A stretch of 41,254 nucleotides of DNA from JBJFGR01 sp051892875 (GCA_051892875.1 JBJFGR010000103.1:1-41254), one strand, 5' to 3'. Positions 16,129 through 25,214 are shown, numbered from the stretch's first letter. Translations and numbers: made by a program. Notes: a model not told the origin generated them from the letters alone.

Positions 16129-17789
16129 GTTTGCTCCGGAGTTTTTGTCTTTCTATCTTTTCGCTGTAAAAATAAACGTCTTTGTAAGATATTTACACCA
16201 TCGCTTGACGGTGCCAATAATACTATTTCAGTATTATCTATACCCAAATCCAAATTATTTTGAGCATCTATTATAGCTTGTTTTTTAGCTTTTTCTTCTT
16301 CTTTCAAGCGAAGAAACTCAAGAATAACGGTTTTATTGTTACTTGCATCAGCATGTTTTCTATCAAGTTTTAGTGCTTGATTATAAGCCTTGATAGCATC
16401 ATCATAAATTCCTAAATGAGCAAAGCAATTACCAATATTATATTTAGCATCAGCATCATTACCAACGATTAAATACTCTTGAAGTGCTTTATCATATCTA
16501 CCTAGTTTATAGTAACTATTACCTTTCCACATAGGGTTGGTAAAATATTTTAATGCTTCCTCATACTTTTCTTCTGTAAAAAGCTGATAACCATATTCAT
16601 TTGGATATGCTTTGGCGTCTGCTTCTGTTAATTCACCAGCTAGAGCATCTGAGGAAACAGTTAATGTTGTTGTTACTACAGAAAGAGCAAACACAATCAT
16701 AAAGAAATAATTCTTTATAAAACCTAGGCAAGCGATCATCGAGATAAGCATGAAATAGTAACCTATATCCTTGTGTTCATACTTTCTTTTTTCAGTAAGT
16801 TTGTACTTAGGATGCTGGTATTCATACATAGCTTCTAAATGTGGAGCTTCACCACCTGTTTCATAAAAAGCTTTACTATCAGAGTCTCTGGCTACACGTT
16901 GAATTAAGTCAAGATGTGAATTAGCCATAATAGTCTTACCATCTTTATCTGTTAAATATTTATTGTTGATCATAATAGGTGCCCCCATTGCTGTACCAAC
17001 AGAGAAAATATAAACAGGATACGGACAGTCGTTAATAGCTTTTGTTAAATCTTCTACTTCAACTTCATTTTTTACATCATCTAGTACTAATAAAATATTA
17101 CCAGGTACATTTGGTTCACGATCTAATAACTCAATAGCCTTTTGTAAACCAGACAGAGGATTTGAACCTTTAACAGGCATGATACTAGGGGATAATTCAT
17201 GTAAAAAGAACAATATAGTTGATTTATCATCTGTTAGAGGTGAAACCAAAAATGAATCACTAGTAAATGCAACTAAAGAAATTCTTCTATGGATCTTCGA
17301 TGAATTTAATAACTCAATTAAACTATATCTAGCTTTTTCATATCTAGATGTTCCTTGAATATCTTTAGCAAGCATAGAATCTGAGTAATCAATAGCCCAT
17401 ACCCAATTTTCTTCACTTTGAAATAAAGATTTTTGCTGTGAAATAGCAGGTCCACACAAAGCAATCACTGCAAAAATATAAGGGATCATTAGCCATCCAA
17501 ATTTTTTCCAAAGTCTAGGTTTTGCAATAAGCATTTTTTGTTCAGCTTCAGAAATGGTTTTAGTAGGCTTCTCAATCTCTTGAGCCTTTTCTTCTTTTCC
17601 ATCATCTTCGGGAATGACTACATCTTCCTCTTCTTCTTTGTTATTTTTCTTAGGTTTTAGATAATTGATAATATCTTCCCTAATAAAATTTTGTAATTTG
17701 TAATGCTTTGCAAAATCAATATATACAAAGATTAGTGGCAGAAATAGCAGAATAAGCCACCACGGGCGTAATAATGTAAAATCAGCCAT
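16122..17789 (-). CDS. batB: BatB/BatC fusion: von Willebrand A domain plus TPR protein
   Basis: An inner-membrane protein with a von Willebrand factor A domain and C-terminal TPRs, in effect BatB and BatC in one chain. Membrane helices are near residues 8-25 and 99-115, with a charged KEEEED-rich cytoplasmic linker between. The VWA metal site is Asp134-x-Ser136-x-Ser138 (DYSDS). Further helices around 345-385 precede TPRs at about 415-505 (GNSYYKLGRYDKALQEYLIV, then YNIGNCFAHLGIYDDAIKAY). It overlaps batA by 8 bp and batD by 7 bp. VWA/TPR partners of MoxR ATPases are thought to work with them as chaperone-like complexes at the membrane. Confidence 0.9.
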   Translation of the reverse strand: MADFTLLRPWWLILLFLPLIFVYIDFAKHYKLQNFIREDIINYLKPKKNNKEEEEDVVIPEDDGKEEKAQEIEKPTKTISEAEQKMLIAKPRLWKKFGWLMIPYIFAVIALCGPAISQQKSLFQSEENWVWAIDYSDSMLAKDIQGTSRYEKARYSLIELLNSSKIHRRISLVAFTSDSFLVSPLTDDKSTILFFLHELSPSIMPVKGSNPLSGLQKAIELLDREPNVPGNILLVLDDVKNEVEVEDLTKAINDCPYPVYIFSVGTAMGAPIMINNKYLTDKDGKTIMANSHLDLIQRVARDSDSKAFYETGGEAPHLEAMYEYQHPKYKLTEKRKYEHKDIGYYFMLISMIACLGFIKNYFFMIVFALSVVTTTLTVSSDALAGELTEADAKAYPNEYGYQLFTEEKYEEALKYFTNPMWKGNSYYKLGRYDKALQEYLIVGNDADAKYNIGNCFAHLGIYDDAIKAYNQALKLDRKHADASNNKTVILEFLRLKEEEKAKKQAIIDAQNNLDLGIDNTEIVLLAPSSDGVNILQRRLFLQRKDRKTKTPEQTW

Positions 17790-18783
17790 TTATTCTCCTT
17801 ACAGCTATGCCTGCACATACAGAAAGAATGATTGCAAAAAATAAAGGCCATTGATATAAAGGTGCCTCTGGTTGGTAAGTAATTGGATCTTCTTCTGTAG
17901 CTTCTAAATAGTTAATTTCTTGATATTTACTTCTTAGTGAATCACTCATAGTAGCACGAAAATAACTACCCTTAGTGATATTAGCAATTTGCCTTAAAGT
18001 ATCTTCATCTAAATCTGCACTAGTATTAAACTTGGTAGTAACACCTGTGTCATCTCTTGTATAGCTATCTCCTCCAAAACCAATGGTATAGATTTTCATA
18101 CCTCGGTCTTTCGCAATGTTTGCAGCTTCTACTGGAGACATACCATCTACAGTATTTCGACCATCAGAAAGTAGTATTAAAATTTTTTGATTTGTACCAG
18201 CTTCTTCAAATCTTTGTTGAGATAATTCTATCGCACCAGCAATATTTGTTAACTGACCTGCCATAGATAAGTCGATTTCATCAACCAATTCTAATAGAGC
18301 TTTTTTGTCGAATGTTAAAGGTGCTAAAACATGTGCTGTATCAGCAAAAAGAATAATACCTATTCTATCGTTGTATTCACCCTTTATACGATTTTCAATA
18401 AAAAACTTTAATTGTGATTTAACAACATCAAGTCTTGTTATAGGATGTTTATTCTTGTCGAACATGTCTCGAGTTTCCATTGAATCAGACAAGTCGATAG
18501 CCAAGAACATATCACGATGTGGTTGATTAATCACTATTGGTTTATCGTAATACACTGGTCCCATGCAAGCAAGCATTAAAAAGAACCAAGCAGCATAGGC
18601 TATTGTAAAAATAAAATTTTCTTTATTTTTGGGTTCTTTTGGTAAGTAGTGAGGCAATGAAGTTATAAAAATAAACTCATCTTTTTTACTTTTACCAGGC
18701 AGATACCTAATCAGGAATGGTAATCCCATTAGGAGTAAAAACACCCACCAAAGAGAGCCAAGACCTATTCCTAGTGAGTCCAT
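17782..18783 (-). CDS. batA: BatA-like von Willebrand A domain membrane protein
   Basis: A 333-residue inner-membrane protein: helices near residues 10-27 and 57-77, a von Willebrand A domain, and a final helix (LYQWPLFFAIILSVCAGIAV) near the C-terminus. The MIDAS metal site is intact: Asp97-x-Ser99-x-Ser101 in AIDLSDSM, with LSDGRNTVDG further on. It overlaps the DUF4381 gene by 13 bp and batB/C by 8 bp, so the whole set is translationally coupled. Confidence 0.92.
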   Translation of the reverse strand: MDSLGIGLGSLWWVFLLLMGLPFLIRYLPGKSKKDEFIFITSLPHYLPKEPKNKENFIFTIAYAAWFFLMLACMGPVYYDKPIVINQPHRDMFLAIDLSDSMETRDMFDKNKHPITRLDVVKSQLKFFIENRIKGEYNDRIGIILFADTAHVLAPLTFDKKALLELVDEIDLSMAGQLTNIAGAIELSQQRFEEAGTNQKILILLSDGRNTVDGMSPVEAANIAKDRGMKIYTIGFGGDSYTRDDTGVTTKFNTSADLDEDTLRQIANITKGSYFRATMSDSLRSKYQEINYLEATEEDPITYQPEAPLYQWPLFFAIILSVCAGIAVRRING

Positions 18784-19232
18784 AATCTTCTCCTTATATT
18801 AGCAAAAAGCCATTTTCTACATTCTTTAATAAGTAGTTTTTTCTCATGAACTGGAATTTCTAATTCAATATTTTGCCAATCGTATATAACCTGTTCCCAA
18901 ACGGTGTTAAATCTCTCAAAATTTGTACCACCTGTTTTATCTAAAAATCTCAACCATTGTAAGCCATATAGAGGAGCTACGGTATCTCTTTCATACATGA
19001 TTAGAGAAGTTTCTTTTAACCAATAATTGATTAAAGGTATAAAAGCTTTACTCTGAATATCTACTTGTCTTAATCTTCCGTATGCTTTAAATAGTGGGGT
19101 GAGTCGGTATAATGTGTAACCTATAAGCCAAATCACTACCAAAAATAATAAATACCACATCCAACCGTATGAGTAATCTACAGGAGGAGTACCTTCATGG
19201 ATATCATGAAGTAAAGTAAAATCCAACTCCAT
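18771..19232 (-). CDS. DUF4381 membrane protein of the bat operon
   Basis: A 153-residue protein with one membrane helix near residues 24-45 (GWMWYLLFLVVIWLIGYTLY) preceded by the family motif LHDIHEGTPPVDYSYGW. The cytoplasmic remainder has the WLRFLDKTGG element of DUF4381. Genes of this family occur between the DUF58 and VWA genes of proteobacterial MoxR operons, exactly as here. The biochemical role is unknown. It begins 2 bp after the DUF58 gene and overlaps batA. Confidence 0.85.
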   Translation of the reverse strand: MELDFTLLHDIHEGTPPVDYSYGWMWYLLFLVVIWLIGYTLYRLTPLFKAYGRLRQVDIQSKAFIPLINYWLKETSLIMYERDTVAPLYGLQWLRFLDKTGGTNFERFNTVWEQVIYDWQNIELEIPVHEKKLLIKECRKWLFANIRRRLWTH

Positions 19233-19234
19233 TT

Positions 19235-20143
19235 TTAATCCTTATCCTCTTCGTTTTTGTCATTTTCTTCAGGTTGTTCAATAATGGTTTCGGAAACGTC
19301 TATACAAATATTACGCTGTGACGCTTCGGAAAGCATCTTGTCAATATTATGTATTCTATGAGTTCCGATACGACGATAGTTGTCAACGAAATCCTTGTTC
19401 AAGGAACTAATGAAACCTTGATTAGCACCAGTGTCAATACCAACAGTACCACTACCTTCAATGTTCATTTCTAGACGATCATATATTTGATAAGTTCTTA
19501 CTGTATGAGATTTGTTTAATCGGCGTAAATACAACCATGCGTTGTCATCCATTCTGTAGAAATCACTGATTATATGAACAACACTACCAGGTCTTGCGCT
19601 GTTAACTAAAAGTCTTAAACCATCACCCACTGTAAAATCGAAATTCGTTCTTCTTAAACCAAGTTGGTAGGCATTATATACTTTTTGAATCCAAGCAAGA
19701 ACATCCCTACGGACACCACCAGGCTGGTGACGTAGTGGTGTATTACCATTGATAATCATACCAGCTACTTTATCTTTCATATCATGGGCTTGCCAAGCAC
19801 ATGAGGCTGCTATCAAGGAACCTAATCTTGCTTTTAATTGGCCTTGTGAACCAAAGTACATAGCAGGGTCTAGGTCTAAAATGATGTAAACATTTCTATC
19901 ACGTTCTTCTCGGAACATTTTTGTATAAGGACGTCCAGTTCTTGCTGTTATTCGCCAGTCGATATTTCTAATATCATCACCTGGTAAATAGGCGCGAACT
20001 TCAGAGAATTCCATACCTCTGCCTTTACTTATAGAACGCAGTAAACCATAGCGTTGACTAGCAACCATGGTATTTGGTAGAAGTTGTGTTAATGGTGGAA
20101 CTTTTATGAGTTCCTCAAATGTAAGTTCAATCCCATTAGGCAT
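19235..20143 (-). CDS. DUF58 protein, MoxR partner
   Basis: A 302-residue cytoplasmic protein of the DUF58 (YeaD2-like) family. The diagnostic segment is complete: GRGMEFSEVRAYLPGDDIRN, IDWRITARTGRPYTKMFREE, RDRNVYIILDLDPAMYFG. The rest resembles a VWA-like fold. DUF58 proteins occur with MoxR ATPases; their function is uncertain. The gap of 216 bp to moxR is larger than elsewhere in the operon and holds a stable hairpin, so expression relative to moxR may be set there (inference). Confidence 0.9.
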   Translation of the reverse strand: MPNGIELTFEELIKVPPLTQLLPNTMVASQRYGLLRSISKGRGMEFSEVRAYLPGDDIRNIDWRITARTGRPYTKMFREERDRNVYIILDLDPAMYFGSQGQLKARLGSLIAASCAWQAHDMKDKVAGMIINGNTPLRHQPGGVRRDVLAWIQKVYNAYQLGLRRTNFDFTVGDGLRLLVNSARPGSVVHIISDFYRMDDNAWLYLRRLNKSHTVRTYQIYDRLEMNIEGSGTVGIDTGANQGFISSLNKDFVDNYRRIGTHRIHNIDKMLSEASQRNICIDVSETIIEQPEENDKNEEDKD

Positions 20144-20331
20144 TGACGATTCATCCTTTTTACTATTAGCTAATAAAACACTCTCATGACTGATTGAATT
20201 TTGCTATAGCATTAAATTCATTTAAAAATAAACAAGACGCATGAATAAATTACTATTAGCATGTTTAACCGTGCTATACATAATATTCAAGTAATGCACG
20301 ACTTTTTGTATTCTGTATAACTAGCAATACA

Positions 20332-20351
20332 GTTGGAACTTGCGTTCCAAC
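20332..20351 (-). terminator. hairpin just after moxR
   Basis: GTTGGAAC (20332-20339) and GTTCCAAC (20344-20351) form a perfect 8-bp stem with a 4-nt loop, 8 bp beyond the moxR stop on the minus strand. No T run follows in that direction. It may partly terminate transcription or protect the moxR mRNA end so that more MoxR than Bat protein is made. Confidence 0.45.
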
Positions 20352-20359
20352 TTATATTT

Positions 20360-21319
20360 TTACCCTACAACAACTTTCTTTGTTAAGAGTTCGATTACAC
20401 GGTTAGCATCAACTCTGTCTGCTTCTGCATCCATACTTAAGAATATACGATGTCTGAATACTGGGTATACGCAGTATTGAATATCTTCAGGAGCAACATA
20501 GTCTCTTCCATCTAACCAAGCTTTAACACGAGAACAGTTAGCCAAAGCCATTGTTGCACGTGGTGAAACACCGCAACTTATCCATCTTGCAAGGTCTGTA
20601 CCATCATAGCTATATGGTCTACGTGTTGCCATTGTTAAGTTGATGATGTAGCTTTCCAAAATATCAGGAATAGGTACACTCAGTATTTCATTGCGAGCTT
20701 CAAACAATTCTGCCTGAGTTATTACAGGTGGTTCTTCTTTTGCGGCATGCTTTGATTCTAAGTGATTTAATCTTAGAATTTGAAGTTCTGTTCCCTGATC
20801 TGGATAGTTTAGTTGCAAATGTAACATAAATCTATCAAGCTGAGCTTCAGGTAGAGGGTATGTACCTTCTTGTTCAAGTGGATTTTGTGTAGCCATTACC
20901 AAGAATAAATCTGGTAATTGGTATGTTTTTCTACCAATAGTTATCTGTCTTTCAGCCATTGCTTCTAGTAATGCTGATTGTACTTTTGCAGGGGCACGGT
21001 TAATTTCATCAGCCAATAATAGATGATGGAATAGTGGACCTGGTTGGAATGTGAAAGATCCATCTTGAGGTCTGTAAATATCTGTACCTGTTAAGTCGGC
21101 TGGTAGTAAGTCTGGGGTAAACTGAATACGATGGAAACGACCTTCGATACATTCAGATAACAACTTGATAGCACGAGTTTTTGCCAATCCTGGAGGACCT
21201 TCTACCAAGATGTGACCATCTGCTAATAGGGCGGTTAATAGACCATCAACTAATTCAGGTTGACCGACTATATTTCTATTCATATAGTCGCGAACCTTTA
21301 GTATAGCTTCGTTGGACAT
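20360..21319 (-). CDS. moxR: MoxR-family AAA+ ATPase
   Basis: A 319-residue AAA+ ATPase with chaperone-like roles, usually partnered with VWA proteins. Walker A is GPPGLAKT (residues 41-48), Walker B is LLADEINRAP, and the sensor-1 region reads LVMATQNPLEQEGTYPLPEA followed by QLDRFMLHL, the MoxR hallmark. It heads the bat operon. The start at ATG 21319 is conserved-looking but has only a weak ribosome site (AGGAATAAATGC). The leader contains a terminator and two further hairpins. Confidence 0.95.
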   Translation of the reverse strand: MSNEAILKVRDYMNRNIVGQPELVDGLLTALLADGHILVEGPPGLAKTRAIKLLSECIEGRFHRIQFTPDLLPADLTGTDIYRPQDGSFTFQPGPLFHHLLLADEINRAPAKVQSALLEAMAERQITIGRKTYQLPDLFLVMATQNPLEQEGTYPLPEAQLDRFMLHLQLNYPDQGTELQILRLNHLESKHAAKEEPPVITQAELFEARNEILSVPIPDILESYIINLTMATRRPYSYDGTDLARWISCGVSPRATMALANCSRVKAWLDGRDYVAPEDIQYCVYPVFRHRIFLSMDAEADRVDANRVIELLTKKVVVG

Positions 21320-21370
21320 GCATTTATTCCTTTATTTGTTTAGAATCTTAGAGAATTTTCTCAACTCTTC

Positions 21371-21463
21371 AAAAAAAAGCTGACTCTAAACGTCAGTTAT
21401 TATTTTTGAAAACTATTTAACAAAGAAAGATCAATAACTATCTTTCTACAAACATACGTTTGT
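21371..21463 (-). promoter_or_regulatory. leader terminator and hairpins upstream of moxR
   Basis: Reading the minus strand towards moxR there are three consecutive hairpins. The first is ACAAAC (21463-21458) with GTTTGT (21453-21448). The second is AGAAAGAT (21447-21440) with ATCTTTCT (21431-21424). The third is CTGAC (21396-21392) with GTCAG (21384-21380), followed by C and eight T (21378-21371). The last has the form of an intrinsic terminator and lies about 50 nt before the moxR ATG. No gene reads leftward into it from upstream, as the next gene is divergent. It therefore fits an attenuator or a short terminated RNA (inference). Confidence 0.55.
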
Positions 21464-21785
21464 GAAAATATATCACATAAGCGTATTATTTTAGTATTTT
21501 TATATTTCAAAAATGTGTAGCTTGTCGTTTTATTTAAATAAAAAAATAATAATATCTTAAAAATACTTGATTTTGCATAATTCTTTTATTGAAATTATTT
21601 TAGTTTATGTTTAAGATTTTTGTTTTTATCTACTGTGTTTCATCACCTAGATTAAATGTAAAAATTTGACTTAAAACTCATTTGTTGAAATGAAATATAC
21701 TCTTTTAAAGGTTCATTATTGTAATAACATGAATATTAAAATAAAATCAAAAAATTCTTTAGGGGGCTTTTATTTGCTTATTTTT
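21464..21785. other. AT-rich divergent intergenic region
   Basis: This is the gene-free stretch between the divergent moxR and O-antigen-ligase-like genes. It must hold promoters for both directions. I see no strong consensus for moxR and no other feature. Confidence 0.4.
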
Positions 21786-21815
21786 TTGTAAATTAAATTT
21801 ACATTATTCTATACT
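21786..21815 (+). promoter_or_regulatory. candidate promoter of the O-antigen-ligase-like gene
   Basis: A -35-like TTGTAA (21786-21791), 18 bp, and a -10 TATACT (21810-21815) lie 35 bp before the ATG at 21850. The -35 match is moderate. Confidence 0.35.
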
Positions 21816-21849
21816 AATACAATTGACTATTATTGAGGTGCTTTTAGGT

Positions 21850-23112
21850 ATGGTAAAACGAAATTTTCTTATTCCTTTTTTTATATATGTTTTTATTTCA
21901 TTTATCTCAATATCAGTAGGCAATGTATTTTTAGGTGTTTCTGTAGCATGTTGCTTAGTATATGTTTATTTAAATAGGGAAAAAATTTCTTTTTATAATT
22001 TTGATTCAAATAAATGTATTAAGATAATCTATATATTATTAGGCTTTTTTGCTTTATCATTTCTTTTTTCTATATTAAATAGTAAACATATAGGTAAAAG
22101 TATTGAAACTTGGTTTAATTATTTTGTTTGGAGACCATTGCCTTTTTATATAACAACTTTTTTTGTTTTAAATATCAAAGGGATTAAGCTGCTATTTAAA
22201 TCTTTACTATTAGGCGTTTTGGTATCTATTTTGTATGCAAATATTCAAGGATTTTGTGGTCAAGCAAGAGCAAATGCTTTTTTTGGATATCCTATGACGT
22301 TAGCTGGTTTTTTATCTATGTTATTACCAGTATCCTTAGTTTTATTTTTTGATTATAAATTATTGGGAAAAAAGTGGGCGTTTTTTGCATTTTCAGTGTT
22401 TTTGCTGGGCTTTTTTGCTTTGTTATATAATGGAACTAGAGGTGCTTGGATAGGATGTGGTGTTTCTTTTGCTGTAGTTTTTGTTTACTATATGTTTAGT
22501 AGCATAAAAAAGTTTATTGCTACTTTTATTATTATTTGCAGTCTTTCTGGTTGTGTTTTATTAAATTCTTCTGTAGTAGATAGGATAAAAACAATAAATA
22601 TTTCTTCAACTGAACAGTCATTTACAGAAAGAAAATTGCTTTGGAAAAGTGCTTATGAAATGTTTAAAGATTATCCTATAACAGGAATTGGTTTAAAGCA
22701 ATTTCGTGAAATTTATAGTGTTAAGTATATTTCGCCTATGGCTAAAGAGCCAGGGTTAAAACATGCTCATAACAATTTCTTACACATATTAGCTGAAACA
22801 GGTATTTTGGGAACATTGGGTTTTGTAGTATTTTTTGGTTATATATTATTATCTAGTTTATATCGAGCTTTACGTTATAAGTGTTCAATATCTTTAATGA
22901 TTTTTGTTTCAACATTAAGTATAGAAATTCAAGGATTGACGGAGTATAATTTTGGTAATTCCGCTGTTACTAAGACTTATTGGTTACTCCTTGGAATGTT
23001 ATTAGTATTTAGATTATATTTAAAAAATACTATTAAAGATGACATAGTTAAAGATGGCATAATTAAAGATGACATAATTAATGATAATATAATTAAAAAT
23101 AAGACGTTTTGA
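21850..23112 (+). CDS. O-antigen ligase-like (Wzy_C/WaaL) membrane protein
   Basis: A polytopic inner-membrane protein of about 420 residues and roughly ten helices. The Wzy_C signature is present: NGTRGAWIG in the middle and, in the large periplasmic loop, KHAHNNFLHILAETGILGTL, whose His residues are essential in known ligases. Such enzymes join O-antigen to lipid A-core or polymerise or ligate related glycans; which one cannot be told here. I prefer ATG 21850 (MVKRNF) over the upstream TTG at 21823. The C-terminus ends in a degenerate tandem repeat of a five-residue unit. Neighbours (metY, sixA) are not glycan genes. Confidence 0.8.
   Translation: MVKRNFLIPFFIYVFISFISISVGNVFLGVSVACCLVYVYLNREKISFYNFDSNKCIKIIYILLGFFALSFLFSILNSKHIGKSIETWFNYFVWRPLPFYITTFFVLNIKGIKLLFKSLLLGVLVSILYANIQGFCGQARANAFFGYPMTLAGFLSMLLPVSLVLFFDYKLLGKKWAFFAFSVFLLGFFALLYNGTRGAWIGCGVSFAVVFVYYMFSSIKKFIATFIIICSLSGCVLLNSSVVDRIKTINISSTEQSFTERKLLWKSAYEMFKDYPITGIGLKQFREIYSVKYISPMAKEPGLKHAHNNFLHILAETGILGTLGFVVFFGYILLSSLYRALRYKCSISLMIFVSTLSIEIQGLTEYNFGNSAVTKTYWLLLGMLLVFRLYLKNTIKDDIVKDGIIKDDIINDNIIKNKTF
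23031..23100 (+). repeat. degenerate 15-bp tandem repeat at the 3' end of the ligase-like gene
   Basis: About four and a half copies of a 15-bp unit close to ATTAAAGATGACATA run to the end of the gene. They encode IKDDI, VKDGI, IKDDI, INDNI and IKN. The unit is a multiple of three, so changes in copy number would lengthen or shorten the cytoplasmic tail without a frameshift. Confidence 0.75.
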
Positions 23113-23125
23113 TGGAATGTTATAG

Positions 23126-24397
23126 ATGAAAGATCAGACAATTCAGGTTCATGGAGGTTATGATACAGAACCTACAACTCATGCAGTTGTACCTCCAATT
23201 TATCAAACAGTAGCTTATGAATTTGATGATTCACAGTATGCTGCAGATTTATTTAATTTGGAAAGACCTGGTAATATTTACACTCGTTTGATGAATCCTA
23301 CAGCTGATGTTTTAGAAAAAAGAATGGCTATGCTTGAAGGTGGAATTGCTGCTATCGCAACAGCTTCTGGTCAAGCTGCAATAACTTATGCTTTGATTAA
23401 TTTAGCAAAGAAGGGAGATAATATTGTATCAGTTCCGCAGCTTTATGGTGGTACATTTACTCTATTGACTAGTATGCTTCCTGATATGGGAATAGAAGGA
23501 AGACTTGCTGCGAGTGATTCACCTGAAGATATTGAAAAATTAATTGATGATAATACAAAAGCTGTATATTGTGAAACTATAGGAAATCCAGCGGGCAATA
23601 TAGTTGATATTGAAGCTTTAGCAAATGTGGCACATAGACACGGAATTCCTTTGGTTGTTGATAATACAGTTGCTTCACCTGCTCTTTGTAAGCCAATTAA
23701 ATTTGGTGCGGATATAGTTGTTCATTCATTAACAAAGTTCTGTGCTGGTCATGGTAACAGCATGGGGGGAATTATTGTTGATAGTGGAAAGTTTGATTGG
23801 AATAAATATCCAGAAAAATTCCCTCAATTTACAAAACCTGAAAAAGCATACCATGGAGTTGTTTATACTGAACAGTTTGGTAAGGCTGCTTTTGTTGCAA
23901 GGGTAAGAACAGTTGCAATGCGTAACACAGGTGCTGTTTTATCTCCTTTAAATTGTTTCTTAATTTTAGTTGGTTTAGAAACTTTGTCATTGAGAATGAA
24001 ACAACATGTTGCAAATACTTTTGCGATAGCGGATTTTTTAAAGACACATCCAAAAGTAGCATGGGTTAATTGTGTAAAGTATTCTGATAATAAATATCAT
24101 AACAATGCTCAAAAGTATACAAATGGTACTCAAAGTGGTATGTTAACTTTTGGGTTAAAAGGTGGATTAGAGGACGGGATCAAGTTTTACGATGCTTTAA
24201 AATTATTTAAGCGTGTTGTAAATATTGGTGATAGTAGATCTTGTGCATGTCATCCAGCAAGTACTACACATAGACAATTAACAAAAGAGCAGTTAAAAAT
24301 GGCAGGTATAGGTGAAGAGTTAATTAGATTAACTATTGGTATTGAAGATCCTGAAGATTTAATTGTAGATTTAGAACAAGCATTAAATGCTTTTTAG
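23126..24397 (+). CDS. metY: O-acetylhomoserine sulfhydrylase MetY
   Basis: A cytoplasmic PLP enzyme that makes homocysteine from O-acetylhomoserine and sulfide (direct sulfhydrylation for methionine). The N-terminal signature TIQVHGGYDTEPTTHAVVPP, then IYTRLMNPTADVLEKRMAML, the substrate segment ASGQAAITYAL and the PLP lysine Lys204 in HSLTKFCAGHG are all present. The 423-aa length and the insertion KYPEKFPQFTKPEKAYHGVV separate MetY from the shorter MetB/MetC. Also near the C-terminus is GDSRSCACHPASTTHRQL. It lies 13 bp after the ligase-like gene and 21 bp before sixA. Confidence 0.95.
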   Translation: MKDQTIQVHGGYDTEPTTHAVVPPIYQTVAYEFDDSQYAADLFNLERPGNIYTRLMNPTADVLEKRMAMLEGGIAAIATASGQAAITYALINLAKKGDNIVSVPQLYGGTFTLLTSMLPDMGIEGRLAASDSPEDIEKLIDDNTKAVYCETIGNPAGNIVDIEALANVAHRHGIPLVVDNTVASPALCKPIKFGADIVVHSLTKFCAGHGNSMGGIIVDSGKFDWNKYPEKFPQFTKPEKAYHGVVYTEQFGKAAFVARVRTVAMRNTGAVLSPLNCFLILVGLETLSLRMKQHVANTFAIADFLKTHPKVAWVNCVKYSDNKYHNNAQKYTNGTQSGMLTFGLKGGLEDGIKFYDALKLFKRVVNIGDSRSCACHPASTTHRQLTKEQLKMAGIGEELIRLTIGIEDPEDLIVDLEQALNAF

Positions 24398-24418
24398 TTT
24401 TTGTAGATAATTATTATC

Positions 24419-24898
24419 ATGAATCAAAAAAGTAGTAGTTACATTGTAGTGATGCGCCATGGTGAGGCAGGATATGCAACTAGAGATTGCGATAGAAGGT
24501 TAACTTACCGTGGTGTGGAGCAGTGTCAAGCTACTGCTTATTTTTTAAAGCAGTTTGGTTTTGAGAAGTTTGATAAGGTAATAACGAGTACATATACAAG
24601 AACTAAAGAAACAGCAGACGTTATTTTAAAAACATTGAATGCTGATGATAGAGAAGAAGACAAAATGATTACTCCTTATGGTGATGGAGAAATGTTTATA
24701 GACTATCTTAGGTATTCAAAAGAGATTTCGAAAAACATATTAATTGTTTCACATATTCCAACTGTTTACGATTTATTATCATCTTTAAATATAAAAAATG
24801 TAAATTTTTCACCAGCTACATGTGTTGTAATAAAAAGTGATATTAGCAATCCTAATGTAGTTACATTTTCATATTTAGACAGTTTTTCTCCAAAATAA
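24419..24898 (+). CDS. sixA: phosphohistidine phosphatase SixA
   Basis: A 159-residue histidine phosphatase. The catalytic RHG motif is at residues 13-15 (VVMRHGEAGYATRDCDRRLT) and is followed by YRGVEQCQATAYFL and STYTRTKETADVIL, the SixA pattern. The second catalytic histidine is in VSHIPTVYDLL. SixA removes phosphate from phosphohistidine in phosphorelay or PTS proteins (in E. coli, ArcB HPt and NPr). It is the last gene before the CRISPR island. Confidence 0.88.
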   Translation: MNQKSSSYIVVMRHGEAGYATRDCDRRLTYRGVEQCQATAYFLKQFGFEKFDKVITSTYTRTKETADVILKTLNADDREEDKMITPYGDGEMFIDYLRYSKEISKNILIVSHIPTVYDLLSSLNIKNVNFSPATCVVIKSDISNPNVVTFSYLDSFSPK

Positions 24899-25178
24899 TC
24901 AAGTAAAAATTTCTCAACATAATAGTACTAGTTACCTATAATCTCCATGAATTAGTTTTTTGTTCTAGTAAATATCTTCATCTTTGAATCTATGGAGGTA
25001 TGAATAATGAATAAATTAATTAAATCTTTTTTAATGTAAAAATTCTGCAACAAAAAATTGTGCAGAAATTTACAAAAAGTTTATTAACAGAAATCAACAG
25101 GTTTATAAAGTTAAAAATTTTTTAACCAAGCAATCAATCCTTTATTAGGTAAAGGTGCTTTTCATAAACATGTTTGAT
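24899..25178. other. AT-rich region left of the CRISPR island, possible old leader
   Basis: No solid gene is present. A GGAGG at 24994-24998 precedes a 10-codon frame (MNKLIKSFLM) that stops at once and looks like a lost gene start. A hairpin TTCTGCA (25043-25049) with TGCAGAA (25061-25067) follows. The next ~110 bp are very AT-rich and lead straight into the degenerate repeat at 25179. Given the likely plus-strand orientation of the repeats, this could be a relic of the leader (inference). Confidence 0.3.
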
Positions 25179-25214
25179 GTTTCAACCGCTTTATGGACAA
25201 ATAAAGATTGCCAC
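25179..25214 (+). CRISPR. degenerate outlying CRISPR repeat
   Basis: A 36-bp copy of the array repeat with five differences from the consensus (positions 8, 10, 14, 16 and 19). The last 17 bases are identical to it. It is separated from the next repeat by 723 bp. The differences keep the outer CAATC/GATTG pairing only partly (CAACC). Confidence 0.85.

Noticed and set aside
21461..21477. CRP-like site TGTGA-N7-TCACA near the moxR leader
   Set aside because: The half-sites are one base too far apart for the CRP consensus (N6).
24994..25040. Tiny gene MNKLIKSFLM after a strong ribosome site
   Set aside because: Ten codons only; better read as the start of a lost gene than as a functional peptide.
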